In this document: one piece after another, positions 8,649 through 17,429 of the stretch
Layout of the letters: each line of letters starts with the position of its first letter
Position numbering within the stretch: position 1 is the stretch's first letter
Source: an uncultured Porphyromonadaceae bacterium
GTDB taxonomy: Bacteria; Bacteroidota; Bacteroidia; Bacteroidales; Muribaculaceae
Length of the DNA: 64,000 bases
Assembly (NCBI GenBank): GCA_900540205.1
Contig: UQER01000017.1
Location: 3,712-67,711 of the forward strand
Direction: 5' to 3'
Position numbers and translations under genes: made by a program
Notes under the pieces: generated by a model
Told to the model about the DNA's origin: nothing
The model's input: only the letters and a program-made list of their open reading frames with translations
Databases searched by the model: none

Positions 8649-9105
8649 ACCCACCGCACCCAAATCAACCGAGTTGACCGATGCAGCCAAACCCAAAGTA
8701 TCAACCTCTAACTCACAAATTATTATGCAACCCGATAACTCAACTGATTCAATCAACTCCACTTCCGCAGTTAACAGCGATAACGCGTTTGACAGCACCA
8801 CACCTGCCAACGCCGACAATCTGTTTGACAACGAGCAGACAGTAACCGAGCCGCCGAAGCAACAGCGCGTCGGCAAACAACAGCGCAAATCGGACTTCGC
8901 CGAGTTCAAGGCTACATTCCTTGCTCCTGCAAAGCTGATGAACCGCTATGCCCTGAACATTGAGGGCGACCTGTGGGACCAACTTGAGCGCGTTTCCAGA
9001 ATTCTCGGCGACCGTGGCACCACCGTCAGCAGTTATGCCAACGCCATCCTCGCAGAGCACCTGAAACAGTACGCCGACGACATCGAAATCTGGCGCAAGC
9101 TCTGA
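8635..9105 (+). CDS. DUF3408 family mobilization accessory protein
   Basis: 156 residues from ATG 8635, overlapping the primase stop by 14 bp. The N-terminal 75 residues are Ser/Thr/Asn-rich and probably disordered; the C-terminal part (FLAPAKLMNRYALNIEGDLW to the end) is the compact DUF3408 domain, found with conjugation and mobilization genes in Bacteroidales (TraB/BmgB-like settings). It may bind DNA at the transfer origin that follows. Function is from context. Confidence 0.78.
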   Translation: MKTNKPTAPKSTELTDAAKPKVSTSNSQIIMQPDNSTDSINSTSAVNSDNAFDSTTPANADNLFDNEQTVTEPPKQQRVGKQQRKSDFAEFKATFLAPAKLMNRYALNIEGDLWDQLERVSRILGDRGTTVSSYANAILAEHLKQYADDIEIWRKL

Positions 9106-9284
9106 GTGCGTGATTGCAACTACATTTTGACCGCTAAACAGTCCTCGTAGTTTCGCGCACCTCGAAACTATCGCAGGGGTTCGGAATCGGAGGGAGCGAG
9201 TTTATGTTTTCGTATTACAAGTAATCCTCAAACGACTCGCTCCCCTCCGCTCCCGATGGTCACAAACCTCAAACTGAATTTCCA
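9106..9284 (+). other. Candidate origin of transfer (oriT)
   Basis: 179 bp between the DUF3408 and mobC genes with three inverted repeats: TAGTTTCG/CGAAACTA (9148-9155 and 9163-9170, perfect), ATTAC-AA-GTAAT (9214-9225), and GGAGGGAGCGAGT with ACTCGCTCCCCTCC (about 9190-9201 and 9235-9248, one bulge). Hairpin-dense DNA immediately upstream of a MobC/relaxase pair is the usual place of oriT. The nick site cannot be placed from sequence alone. Confidence 0.55.
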
Positions 9285-9680
9285 ATGAAGAAATCCAATT
9301 TACGTCCCTCTAAAGGACGTCCAAAGCTCCCGGCGGATGAACGAAAGTCCATCATGGTGCCGGTGAAATTCGACATAGACCAGTATCAGGTAATGATGGA
9401 CAAAGCTCTCATGGCAGGGCTTAACCGTTCGGAATATATCCGTCAGTCGGCACTGCATTGCAAAGTCGTGGAAAGGCTCACGCCAAGAGATGTCAAGGCA
9501 ATCCGCGACCTTCAGGGAATCGCCGAAAATCTCAACCGCACGGCAAAATTTGTCGGTGCCATTCTAAAAGGTGGCGCCTCAGAGGAACAGATTGTCCGCA
9601 CATACAGAGAGATAATTCAGTGCAAGGATTTTATTCTTTCACTGATAAAAAACTATCGTAATACACCCGATAGCGTATGA
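9285..9680 (+). CDS. MobC-like relaxosome accessory protein
   Basis: 131 residues. After a basic N-terminus (RPSKGRPKLPADERKS) comes a ribbon-helix-helix-like strand and helices (VPVKFDIDQYQVMMDKALMA, NRSEYIRQSAL), then LQGIAENLNRTAKFVGA, typical of MobC/BmgB proteins that bind oriT and help the relaxase nick DNA. It overlaps the relaxase start by 4 bp (ATGA), the usual mobC-mobB coupling. Confidence 0.85.
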   Translation: MKKSNLRPSKGRPKLPADERKSIMVPVKFDIDQYQVMMDKALMAGLNRSEYIRQSALHCKVVERLTPRDVKAIRDLQGIAENLNRTAKFVGAILKGGASEEQIVRTYREIIQCKDFILSLIKNYRNTPDSV

Positions 9681-10882
9681 TGGGCAAGATAACAAAAGGC
9701 GGAAGTTTCGGCGGTTGCGTCGATTATGTCACCCGCCGAAAGAAGGATAATCCCGATCGCACACCCTGTGATGAATGGCGTCTTATAGACTGTAAAGATG
9801 TATATACGATGGATGGGAGAAATGGAATTATCGCCTCTTTTGAGGATAATCTCGCCTTGAATCCGGACTTGAAAAATCCGGTAGGGCATATTTCCCTGAA
9901 CTTCCATGCCAACGACAAGGATAAAGTTGATGACCGGATTATGGTAGAGATTGCCCAAAAATATATGAAGAAAATGGGCATCGTGGATACTCCATACATC
10001 ATTGTCCGTCATCTCGACAAGGATTATCCACACTGTCATATCGTGTTCAGTCGAATAGACAACCATGCCGAAACCATTTCGGATAAAAATGATTTCAGCC
10101 GAAACAAGACTGTGTGTCTTGACTTGACAAAGAAATATGGACTGCATATTTCCGAGGGCAAGCGGCAGACCAATGTCAATAAACTGCGTGGCACGGAAAA
10201 GATACGATATGAGATTTTCAACGCCATTGACAAGGTATGGAATGATAAATCCGTCCATTCTTTCGAACAATTCGAGACCCGCTTAAAGGCGGCTGGTGTT
10301 GGCATAGAATACAAATATAAGCGAGGCACCAGCGAATTGCAGGGCCTATGGTACACCCGGAAAGGCAAGCGTTTCGCCGCATCAAAGATTGATCGGCGAT
10401 TCAGCCTGAGCAATATTTCCAAGCATCTCGCCAACAACAAACCGTTACATCCTCAATCTCAATGGATGTATGCAGATGGTTCCATTGTGCCTATCGCATC
10501 ATACAAAGGAGTGCGGTTTTCGACACAACAGATTAATGATTACATTGCGGGGAAAGCTATCCGAGTTGACGGGTGTCAGGGAGCTATGTCTACTGTGTGG
10601 ATAAAATTCAACCCACAGCGCATGACTCCAGGAGTCTATTCATCGAATCCGGATTTAGCCGGACAAGTCGCATCCCAGTCGCAAAATTACGGCACTCGGT
10701 TATCCCTTGTTTCAGCAGCAGGAACCACACAGCCGCAAGAAGGTTTCACCAATGGGAGTGCTTTACCTGATGATTTCAAACTTTGGCTAAGCCGTCATCC
10801 CGGACTTACCATAGAAGAGGCCCTTCACCGTTATCGTGAAGAACAAAAAGCCAAACGCCGCCGACAAGGGCCCAAACTCTGA
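9677..10882 (+). CDS. Relaxase/mobilization nuclease (MobA/VirD2 type)
   Basis: 401 residues. It nicks one strand at oriT and stays bound to the 5' end for transfer. The metal-binding histidine triad is visible as H112, H119 and H121 in RHLDKDYPHCHIVFSR, and the N-terminal Tyr17 in GGCVDYVT is the candidate catalytic tyrosine. The C-terminal third (from about 260) is variable with no helicase or primase domain. The length and gene order match relaxases of Bacteroidales mobilizable elements. It is followed by a strong terminator. Confidence 0.9.
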   Translation: MMGKITKGGSFGGCVDYVTRRKKDNPDRTPCDEWRLIDCKDVYTMDGRNGIIASFEDNLALNPDLKNPVGHISLNFHANDKDKVDDRIMVEIAQKYMKKMGIVDTPYIIVRHLDKDYPHCHIVFSRIDNHAETISDKNDFSRNKTVCLDLTKKYGLHISEGKRQTNVNKLRGTEKIRYEIFNAIDKVWNDKSVHSFEQFETRLKAAGVGIEYKYKRGTSELQGLWYTRKGKRFAASKIDRRFSLSNISKHLANNKPLHPQSQWMYADGSIVPIASYKGVRFSTQQINDYIAGKAIRVDGCQGAMSTVWIKFNPQRMTPGVYSSNPDLAGQVASQSQNYGTRLSLVSAAGTTQPQEGFTNGSALPDDFKLWLSRHPGLTIEEALHRYREEQKAKRRRQGPKL

Positions 10883-10888
10883 TAAACC

Positions 10889-10926
10889 AACGCCGCCGAG
10901 GGAAACAGACCTTGGCGGCGTTTCTC
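10889..10926 (+). terminator. Terminator of the mobilization operon
   Basis: AACGCCGCC pairs with GGCGGCGTT around GAGGGAAACAGACCTT, with extra AGG/CCT pairing, followed by TTTCTC. Confidence 0.75.
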
Positions 10927-11345
10927 ATCTAATCCCATCAGTGGTGAATGAATATATATAGTTGTATCTTATATGTTCCTCAGCATATTCGATTGCCATC
11001 TCAGAAAATTTCGCCAAAATTCCCTATATGTTTTCACCGATGGCGATGTAATTCGTCGGATGGAATGAGGCAAATCGCCTCAGTAAGAGTCGATGAAGCA
11101 GATGGTTCAGAGGTTCAGTTGGTAAATCTCTCCAAAGAACACTAAGGCAGGGTAAAGTATTGCGAACTATCGCCTCATTCGGAGCAAAAGTTCGCCTTTC
11201 TGATGGCAATAATAATAAAACAAATGCCTCTTGGGTTAACCGGGGGTACGCGGTATTATGGAAAATCGTTCTACAACAAATAACCTATGTAGCTTAATTT
11301 GCTTTACGGTACTTAAAGAGACAGTAGAACCTTCACACCAAATCA
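10927..11345. other. Non-coding stretch between mobilization and defence blocks
   Basis: About 420 bp without a convincing gene. A short perfect hairpin (TGAGGC-AAATC-GCCTCA, near 11066-11082) is visible. Composition shifts from balanced to AT-rich across it, so it may be the junction where the cargo was added. Confidence 0.4.
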
Positions 11346-13019
11346 TTATGAGCCAATTAATCCTTGTAAATAGTTTTTTACCCTTTTAGAGAAACTCTTT
11401 TTGTTATTTTTATCAAACACACGTTTAATAAGGAATTTAGATAGCGTAGGATATACTTTTTGGGAATAAAACTCATTTAGAATAATACCCAATTTAAACT
11501 TGCCATTTTGAAACAAATCTTCATATTCAAATAAATCGTTAAGTCCTATTACAGCCACAGGTTTAACAATATAGTTGCTATCAATACGTAATTCATTAAT
11601 TAAGTTTTCAAAATGTTGCGAAAGAAATATGTTAAACCCAGGAATATCAAATGTAGGGTCATTAAGAACCAATATAGGGAAAACATATAATTTACTTGGT
11701 GCCTGTTTATCAAAATTACTAATTATTATCGGTAATCTTTCCTTAATAGTTTTAGCTAATTGACCTACGCCTTTATACTTTCTCTTACTCTTGTCGTCTC
11801 GATATAAAAATAATTCTTTAAGATGTGCATATATTGTGTTCGGATCACCAGAAAAACGAAAATTTAAGCTAAATGAGTTATCCTTAAATTCAAATAAAAA
11901 AATACGATTGCCTCTCCTTATATACAAATCTGGCTCACTTGGAGAAATTTTCTTTGGTAATACCGAGGTTAATTTTTCTTTTAAATCGGCTCCAGTAAAC
12001 AAAGTGTTGGAATACTTATTGAAACATGAAACTGCGATGTCATAAAAAAGCTTGTGTTCAGAAAATATCTCACCAAGTTCTTTTTTGAAATCCTCATATG
12101 ATCTGCAATCACCTTCAGAAATAAGAAAATTCGCAAAATCAAATATAAAACCAGAATATAATTTATCAGCAAAGAAATCAGTATTTATAACTATATATGT
12201 ATCGGAATTAATTTTGATTAAAGGTTTTGCTCTTAATCCTCTTAAATCGTCAGATGATACATAATCATTAGTGTTTACACAAAAATAATCCAAAAACTTA
12301 TTAATAGTAGGTGTGCTAATGCCTATAATTTCCTTTTTTATGTTTGCGTGGATACAATAGCTAGTGATAATTTTAAGATACTCTCGATAACTATTTATGC
12401 CAAGACTTTTGAAATATTGATTTAGCTTAGTAGAATATTTTGAGCTATTCAAAAATAACAAAAGGAAATCGCCTTTAATTGCATCAACTCCAATCATGCG
12501 AGGATAAGAGACATCTTTCTTTTTTGATTCAATAGGAACTGAGAAAGAAAGATAATCTGATAGACTATTTGCAGAAACAAACCTATCTTCAGTAGCTTCT
12601 TTAACAGATAAATCACAACAAGCTAAATATGCTTTTAATATATTCCCTTTTGATGCTGGGGTCAGCATTCCACCTGAATGGTTTTGGGTGCAACCCAATA
12701 ACTTGTCACATAGCAAGAGTAAAGAGTATTTCTCTAGAAGGCAATAATCTGTTGGTGATAATTTATTAAACCCATTAATAAATTGGATTCGGGTTTGTTC
12801 ATCTACTTCTATAATTTTTTGGAAGAAAATACGATTATATTTTTCAACATTTATTTCTGGTATTAGCCATTGTGACAATAAAGACATAATCCATTCAATA
12901 CCTTTATATAAAGGTATTTCACTTAGTAAGTAACGCATCTCATCTTCTGATAATACTGTATCAAAAATATCAGAATATGTAAGAAGCTTTACAGCCGATG
13001 TAAATCTGTTTTGGATCAT
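11346..13019 (-). CDS. Unrecognised large protein with a PD-(D/E)XK nuclease motif
   Basis: 557 residues, AT-rich, no membrane segment. Residues 362-380 read EPDLYIRRGNRIFLFEFKD, giving D364...E377-x-K379, the catalytic pattern of PD-(D/E)XK nucleases. The N-terminal 350 residues are helix-rich and I cannot assign them. It lies 196 bp downstream of the restriction endonuclease on the same strand and shares its base composition, so it may be cut DNA-defence cargo: a second nuclease of the restriction system or a separate anti-phage gene. Nuclease activity is predicted from one motif only. Confidence 0.75.
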   Translation of the reverse strand: MIQNRFTSAVKLLTYSDIFDTVLSEDEMRYLLSEIPLYKGIEWIMSLLSQWLIPEINVEKYNRIFFQKIIEVDEQTRIQFINGFNKLSPTDYCLLEKYSLLLLCDKLLGCTQNHSGGMLTPASKGNILKAYLACCDLSVKEATEDRFVSANSLSDYLSFSVPIESKKKDVSYPRMIGVDAIKGDFLLLFLNSSKYSTKLNQYFKSLGINSYREYLKIITSYCIHANIKKEIIGISTPTINKFLDYFCVNTNDYVSSDDLRGLRAKPLIKINSDTYIVINTDFFADKLYSGFIFDFANFLISEGDCRSYEDFKKELGEIFSEHKLFYDIAVSCFNKYSNTLFTGADLKEKLTSVLPKKISPSEPDLYIRRGNRIFLFEFKDNSFSLNFRFSGDPNTIYAHLKELFLYRDDKSKRKYKGVGQLAKTIKERLPIIISNFDKQAPSKLYVFPILVLNDPTFDIPGFNIFLSQHFENLINELRIDSNYIVKPVAVIGLNDLFEYEDLFQNGKFKLGIILNEFYSQKVYPTLSKFLIKRVFDKNNKKSFSKRVKNYLQGLIGS

Positions 13020-13058
13020 CTATTGCTTGCAGGTAGTGTTGCACCGAGTGAACTCGCC

Positions 13059-13241
13059 TCAGACACACTCAGTAAAACACCAGCGAGATTTGGCTGGAGA
13101 AGATAGTTGTTCTATAATTAATAAAATAGTTTTATTCTCAATACCGTCTAACTGTTGTAGGGTAAGGATAGATTCTGTTTTCAATGGCATAGGTTTAGGG
13201 GGTATCACAAAACTCTTACCAAAGCGATTCGTAATACTCAC
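13059..13241 (-). CDS. Possible small ORF between the two nuclease genes
   Basis: 60 codons from GTG 13241 (or 43 from an internal ATG at 13190), overlapping the endonuclease 3' end by 26 bp. The sequence (LTLQQLDGIENKTILLIIEQL) looks protein-like rather than random, but it has no recognised domain. It might be a remnant of a larger gene. Confidence 0.25.
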   Translation of the reverse strand: MSITNRFGKSFVIPPKPMPLKTESILTLQQLDGIENKTILLIIEQLSSPAKSRWCFTECV

Positions 13242-14187
13242 TTAGGCTATTGTAATTAGCATAAAATGATTGAATAAGCTCTTCAATTCTATCTTCGATT
13301 TTTTGAACAATACTTACATTTTGAAGTGTAGAATTAGCGACATTATCAATGCTTTCAATCAAAAGAGTATGATAGTTTTCATTTTCAGAGATGAAATCCC
13401 ATAGCTCTTTACCAACTAAAGTTTTAGCTTTCCAGTTAGGAACATAAGTCTTCAAAAGACCAGCTGTTACAGTATTATCATCCTTCTTTCCATAGGTAAT
13501 CCCGATATAACCCCTATTTCCCTCGTCCTCCACAAGTTTGATTTCATCAGCATAATGCTTTACTTGCCCAGCATCCATGTCATTAAAACCACTCTTAATT
13601 TCTAAGAATGATTTTACTTCTCCTAATCGATCTATAACTAAATCAAATTTGGTCTTATCTCCTTCCTCATATTCCTTACCGTCAAAGATATATTCATTAG
13701 AATATAACAGAAGGTCTTGAACTAGGAACCCCATAGAAGTAACTATACTTCGGCCTATTGCTTGATATGCGTTATATCTTACAAATTCCTCTGGAGTTTT
13801 TAAGTTCAAAGCGGTGCAAAGAATAGGGTTAGCATTGAACGATTCTATAGAGATAGAAGAGAGCATAGCAATTTGTTTGCTCACAAAGTTCTTGGTCAGA
13901 ATCTTTATAAAGTTCTGTACTATAGTCTTATCTATTTCTATCTCTTTTTGGAAGGCCATGATAGCTGCCACTTCTTTAGGAGTGAGATTCCTAAAGTACC
14001 GATGTCCTTCTACGCTTCTAAGGTTATTAATAGATTCTATAGTAGCATCCTTAAACCCTTTAAGAGTAGAAAAGTGTGCTGCTATAATATTTAGCTTATT
14101 CTTGAAAGAGTTACTAGCATTACCTTCAAAGGTAATACTACAGCCTTTTTCTATGAGATTTTGCAATGTCGCAGCCATTTCAATCAA
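13216..14187 (-). CDS. Type II restriction endonuclease, PD-(D/E)XK type
   Basis: 323 residues (or 320 from Met4, at 14178). Residues 180-200 contain KFDLVID and FLEIKSG, giving D182...E196-x-K198, the metal-binding triad of restriction endonucleases. The long helical N-terminus is unassigned. The start overlaps the end of the C5 methyltransferase gene by 8 bp, so both come from one transcript, methylase first, as expected for a self-protecting restriction-modification pair. The recognition site cannot be read from sequence. Confidence 0.82.
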   Translation of the reverse strand: MIEMAATLQNLIEKGCSITFEGNASNSFKNKLNIIAAHFSTLKGFKDATIESINNLRSVEGHRYFRNLTPKEVAAIMAFQKEIEIDKTIVQNFIKILTKNFVSKQIAMLSSISIESFNANPILCTALNLKTPEEFVRYNAYQAIGRSIVTSMGFLVQDLLLYSNEYIFDGKEYEEGDKTKFDLVIDRLGEVKSFLEIKSGFNDMDAGQVKHYADEIKLVEDEGNRGYIGITYGKKDDNTVTAGLLKTYVPNWKAKTLVGKELWDFISENENYHTLLIESIDNVANSTLQNVSIVQKIEDRIEELIQSFYANYNSLSEYYESLW

Positions 14188-15373
14188 ATATCAGTACCCC
14201 TTCTTTTACATTGGTTAGAGTAATGTCCTTATCTGTTGTGTTCTTATATCTGGAGTAGGGAATCAGATTATTCATATCTTCATTCCCTTTGAGTTCTCCG
14301 TTATCAAATCGGATAATTTGCATACCAGCCATATAGCCTAAACCTACAGGCACTGCATTCCCAATCTGTTTATATATATCGGCTATTCTACCGCTAAATT
14401 TCCAATTATCAGGAAACTGTTGAACTCTAGCGTATTCCTTTACTGAGAGAGGTCTAAGCTCCGTTGGGTGGCATATAAGGGTAGCCGGCATTATAGGACT
14501 TGTAACTAGAGTAGGTGAAGGCTTGCTGCTAGAGAGCCTTCTAAGAAATCCAGTTTTACCTCCACCTAAATCATAGGCTTTGCCCATTGCTTCCCTAGCT
14601 ACTTCTGGTTCTAGGCTAGTCCAGTTCTCACCTTCCTTTACTAAGGACATATATTGAAGCATTTTCTTACTAAGTGAAGTATACTCTGATTCATTCGGTT
14701 TCGGGAGGTCACTAATAACATCACCTAAAGTAACCCATTTCTTGGTTCCATAGAGCCCCAGCTCGCTGTGAGTAGGTTGTGGTAGTGGTATCCTCTTTGT
14801 TCCTTTAGTTCCAAAGATTATCACTCTCTCTCTTATTTGGGGAACACCATAGTTGGCAGCATTGAACAAGGCAAAGCTAATAGTATAGCCTAGCTTCCTA
14901 AACTCATTAGCTAAGAATCTGATTACACTTCCTTTTTCATTCTTTATTTCTTCATACTCTTTATAAGAATCTGGAACTGCATTTAACTTAGCCGATAATA
15001 TGCCCCTAACATTTTCTAGAATGAAATACCTAGGCTGTATCTCAGATACCACCCTTAAATATTGAATGATTACGTTTCCTCTAAAATCATCCAATCCTCT
15101 TCTAGCTCCAGCAGTGCTAAAGGCTTGACACGGTGGGCCGCCTACAACTAAATCTACTTCTCCAGCCTTTAAACCAGATACTTCAAGCAATTCAGAAGTA
15201 GGTATAGTCGTAATATCCCTGTTTATAACAGGGATATTAGTATTATTGCGTATGGTAGAAGCCGCTTGTTTGTTCAGCTCCACACATAACTTTATATCTA
15301 TTCCAGCTTTTTCTATCCCAATATCTAAGCCCATTGCGCCAGAAAATAGGGATATAGCCTTGATTTTGCTCAT
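14180..15373 (-). CDS. DNA (cytosine-5) methyltransferase of the restriction system
   Basis: 397 residues with the ordered motifs of C5 methylases: FSGAMGLDIGIEKAG (motif I, SAM binding), GGPPCQAFSTAG with the catalytic Cys82 (motif IV), ENVRG at 120-124 (motif VI), RERVIIFG (VIII), a target-recognition region around 200-300, and QIGNAVPVGLG (X). It methylates the host copy of the sequence cut by the overlapping endonuclease. A promoter -7 box lies 23 bp upstream. The coding region is more AT-rich than the mobilization genes. Confidence 0.95.
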   Translation of the reverse strand: MSKIKAISLFSGAMGLDIGIEKAGIDIKLCVELNKQAASTIRNNTNIPVINRDITTIPTSELLEVSGLKAGEVDLVVGGPPCQAFSTAGARRGLDDFRGNVIIQYLRVVSEIQPRYFILENVRGILSAKLNAVPDSYKEYEEIKNEKGSVIRFLANEFRKLGYTISFALFNAANYGVPQIRERVIIFGTKGTKRIPLPQPTHSELGLYGTKKWVTLGDVISDLPKPNESEYTSLSKKMLQYMSLVKEGENWTSLEPEVAREAMGKAYDLGGGKTGFLRRLSSSKPSPTLVTSPIMPATLICHPTELRPLSVKEYARVQQFPDNWKFSGRIADIYKQIGNAVPVGLGYMAGMQIIRFDNGELKGNEDMNNLIPYSRYKNTTDKDITLTNVKEGVLIFD

Positions 15374-15395
15374 ATCTATATGATATATTAGATTA

Positions 15396-15403
15396 CAAAG
15401 TTA
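15396..15403 (-). promoter_or_regulatory. -7 box for the methyltransferase/endonuclease operon
   Basis: CAAAGTTA on the plus strand is TAACTTTG on the minus strand, matching TAnnTTTG. The transcript would start near 15389, giving a leader of about 16 nt. No clear -33 TTTG is visible. Confidence 0.55.
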
Positions 15404-15456
15404 CGAAATTATTTTGAGACTTTTGCTCTCGACTGCAAAGATATTTAATTTGCAGA

Positions 15457-15545
15457 TTTGGCACCGTCGTGAATCTATACTCCTGCGTTCATTTACATCA
15501 GAGTGCCAAATCACATATTTTTTAGCCACATTTGGCATCGTCGTG
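15457..15545 (+). repeat. Repeated TTTGGCAYCGTCGTG motif upstream of the methyltransferase
   Basis: TTTGGCACCGTCGTG (15457-15471) recurs as TTTGGCATCGTCGTG (15531-15545), with an inverted partial copy GTGCCAAA at 15503-15510. The set is 54 bp upstream of the restriction operon -7 box and could be an operator. Confidence 0.5.
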
Positions 15546-15558
15546 GCTTCTACAAGTC

Positions 15559-15608
15559 ATATTGGTTTGGTTCGGGCTTTATATATGCCCGACTAAACCT
15601 AAACTTAT
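15559..15608 (+). repeat. Palindromic repeat B
   Basis: Arms ATTGGTTTGG and CTAAACCTAAAC flank an inner perfect stem TCGGGC/GCCCGA around TTTATATAT. It is similar over its whole length to repeat C read on the other strand, and similarity continues upstream (AGCCACA...GTCA) and into a short ATG-started frame at 15610. It lies between the AbiE toxin stop and the methyltransferase promoter. Confidence 0.65.
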
Positions 15609-15662
15609 ATGGAAATACTCGGCAAAAAGAAAGTTGTGAGTAAGTGTTGTTGTCCTCATAGG

Positions 15663-16688
15663 TTACATGGGCATTGACCGGAAACGCTTTTCTAACTGTT
15701 CGAGCCGGTTAATCAGTGCATCAAACGACAACTTCTCGCCGTAAATCATGGAGGTTTTCATTGCTTCGTAGTCGAGGCGCATTTTGTCGCGCAGTTCGCC
15801 TGTCGGACAGAATGCGATGGTTGACGGATGGTTAAGCTCGTAGTTTACACCGCCGACATGATAGAATCGTTGGCGATGGGTGATGATTTCCTGATATAAT
15901 TCCATGTCGGAGAAAGCGGCTTCTGCGAAAGCGGTGTCCATCAGTCGCTCCAAATCATAAAGATGACGGCTCATGCGGTCGGAGCGAGGTGAGCGACGCT
16001 GATATTCCTCATTTAGCAGGAAGGCTTTTTCAAGAAATGTGCGTGTCGGTGTTATGGTCGGTATTTCGGCAAATGTTTCATTGTCAATCTCAGGGAAAGC
16101 ATTGCCAACGAGTGATGATATGCGCTTGACTTCAAACGGTTCTTTCATCGAAAGACAACTTATCTCAATCTTGACTACGGGACGCACATACGCATCAGAG
16201 TCAACTTTGACCGGATAGTGAATCTCTATAATTACCGGATCGCTGTCGTGGTCGATTGGCGAACCGTCCTTCTTTGTAGTTATCGGTACTACCTTACATT
16301 CGCTTAAACCGGATTCGACAATCTTCGATTTCAATTCCTTTGCGAACTCACCAAGGATATAATCACGATTGACAATGCGGAGATTCTTCACCTGATTGTT
16401 AGTGGTAGCTTTAGCGCAATCCTTACCAAGTTCATTGAGATAGAAGTCACGATAGAGGGCAATGTCGATGTCTTCCGAAAAGCGGTCAATCAGGTTCCAG
16501 CCTTTACTGAGACTTGTTCCACCTTTGAAGAACATATACTTTGCCGGGGAAAGGGAGAACAGGACTTTCAAAATGGCGGTAACCCACCAGTCTTTTTCAA
16601 CCGCACCAACGCTGATGTTCTTTTCATTTGCTATAATATATGCCGACTGTTGACGGTCAGCATCCGAGGCATCAATCCATCTGCTCAT
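15663..16688 (-). CDS. AbiEii-type nucleotidyltransferase toxin
   Basis: 341 residues. FFKGGTSLSKGWNLIDRFSE followed by DIDIAL (residues 53-78) is the nucleotidyltransferase signature of AbiEii/AbiGii toxins, with G56-G57-T58-S59 and the metal-binding D73 and D75. AbiEii proteins are the toxin half of abortive-infection AbiE systems, in which activation stops growth of the infected cell. It overlaps the upstream antitoxin gene by 17 bp. Length is near that of family members, and no defect is visible. Confidence 0.88.
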   Translation of the reverse strand: MSRWIDASDADRQQSAYIIANEKNISVGAVEKDWWVTAILKVLFSLSPAKYMFFKGGTSLSKGWNLIDRFSEDIDIALYRDFYLNELGKDCAKATTNNQVKNLRIVNRDYILGEFAKELKSKIVESGLSECKVVPITTKKDGSPIDHDSDPVIIEIHYPVKVDSDAYVRPVVKIEISCLSMKEPFEVKRISSLVGNAFPEIDNETFAEIPTITPTRTFLEKAFLLNEEYQRRSPRSDRMSRHLYDLERLMDTAFAEAAFSDMELYQEIITHRQRFYHVGGVNYELNHPSTIAFCPTGELRDKMRLDYEAMKTSMIYGEKLSFDALINRLEQLEKRFRSMPM

Positions 16689-17283
16689 TTCGTTTGATTT
16701 TATCCTTTATTTCGATAATAATTTTTCTAATCCAGCGCGGAGCACGAGCTATATCCTCTTGCCATGTCTCTTCCTCCGGGTTTTCCTTCAAAACGCCATA
16801 AACAACGTCAAGAGTATTATCATCAACATTAAATTGCTTGATAGACTTTAGCGCAAGCACTAATATCGGCATAATCTTGCCCATATATGCAAATGTCGAT
16901 GGTACGCTATGTTTAAGCGTCAGAGTCCGCTTGCCAATCTTTATTTTGCGTGGAGTCCCTGATGTAAGATACACGGGGTTCATTGGAACTTGTGTTGAAA
17001 AACCGAGATAATTCTCAGCAGTCGCTCCGGTAGGCAATAGTTGCGCATCATCACGTTTTGCTATGGTATGTGCTATTTCCCCTATCGTCGGAATAACGGG
17101 CCCAAATCGTGATTCTTTTGGCTTAACGTATATCCCTGTGGCAACTCTGACGAGCTTACCTTCATTGCATAATTCTGACAATATGTTGGAGGCGTAGTGA
17201 GTATCAATAGGCAAAAAGCTATCCGGCAAGAAGATGGTGCCCTTCTTGCTGCGATTGACCTTTGATATAATTGTTTGTTTCAT
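16672..17283 (-). CDS. AbiEi-like antitoxin (DUF6088 family)
   Basis: 203 residues. The N-terminal winged-helix-like part (KVNRSKKGTIFLPDSF, ILSELCNEGKLVRVATGIYV) and the following GEIAHTIAKRD...LPTGATAENYLG stretch are typical of AbiEi/DUF6088 antitoxins that pair with AbiEii. In AbiE systems the antitoxin also represses its own promoter; the promoter and palindrome C upstream are natural targets here, by inference. First gene of the bicistronic operon. Confidence 0.85.
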   Translation of the reverse strand: MKQTIISKVNRSKKGTIFLPDSFLPIDTHYASNILSELCNEGKLVRVATGIYVKPKESRFGPVIPTIGEIAHTIAKRDDAQLLPTGATAENYLGFSTQVPMNPVYLTSGTPRKIKIGKRTLTLKHSVPSTFAYMGKIMPILVLALKSIKQFNVDDNTLDVVYGVLKENPEEETWQEDIARAPRWIRKIIIEIKDKIKRNEQMD

Positions 17284-17337
17284 ATCACAATAAGTAAAAA
17301 GGAAAATAAACGCTTAATTGTCCTTTCTCAGCAGCGC

Positions 17338-17368
17338 AAAGTTAGCATTTTATTTCCAATTACACAAA
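17338..17368 (-). promoter_or_regulatory. Promoter of the AbiE operon
   Basis: On the minus strand TAACTTTG (17345-17338) with TTTG (17368-17365) 19 bp upstream, a near-perfect Bacteroidales promoter. The transcript would begin near 17331, giving a leader of about 48 nt. Confidence 0.7.
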
Positions 17369-17429
17369 ACATTACATCCAATTAAATGGAATTTCACATC
17401 AGCCACAAATCATAGGTGTGATATGCTAT

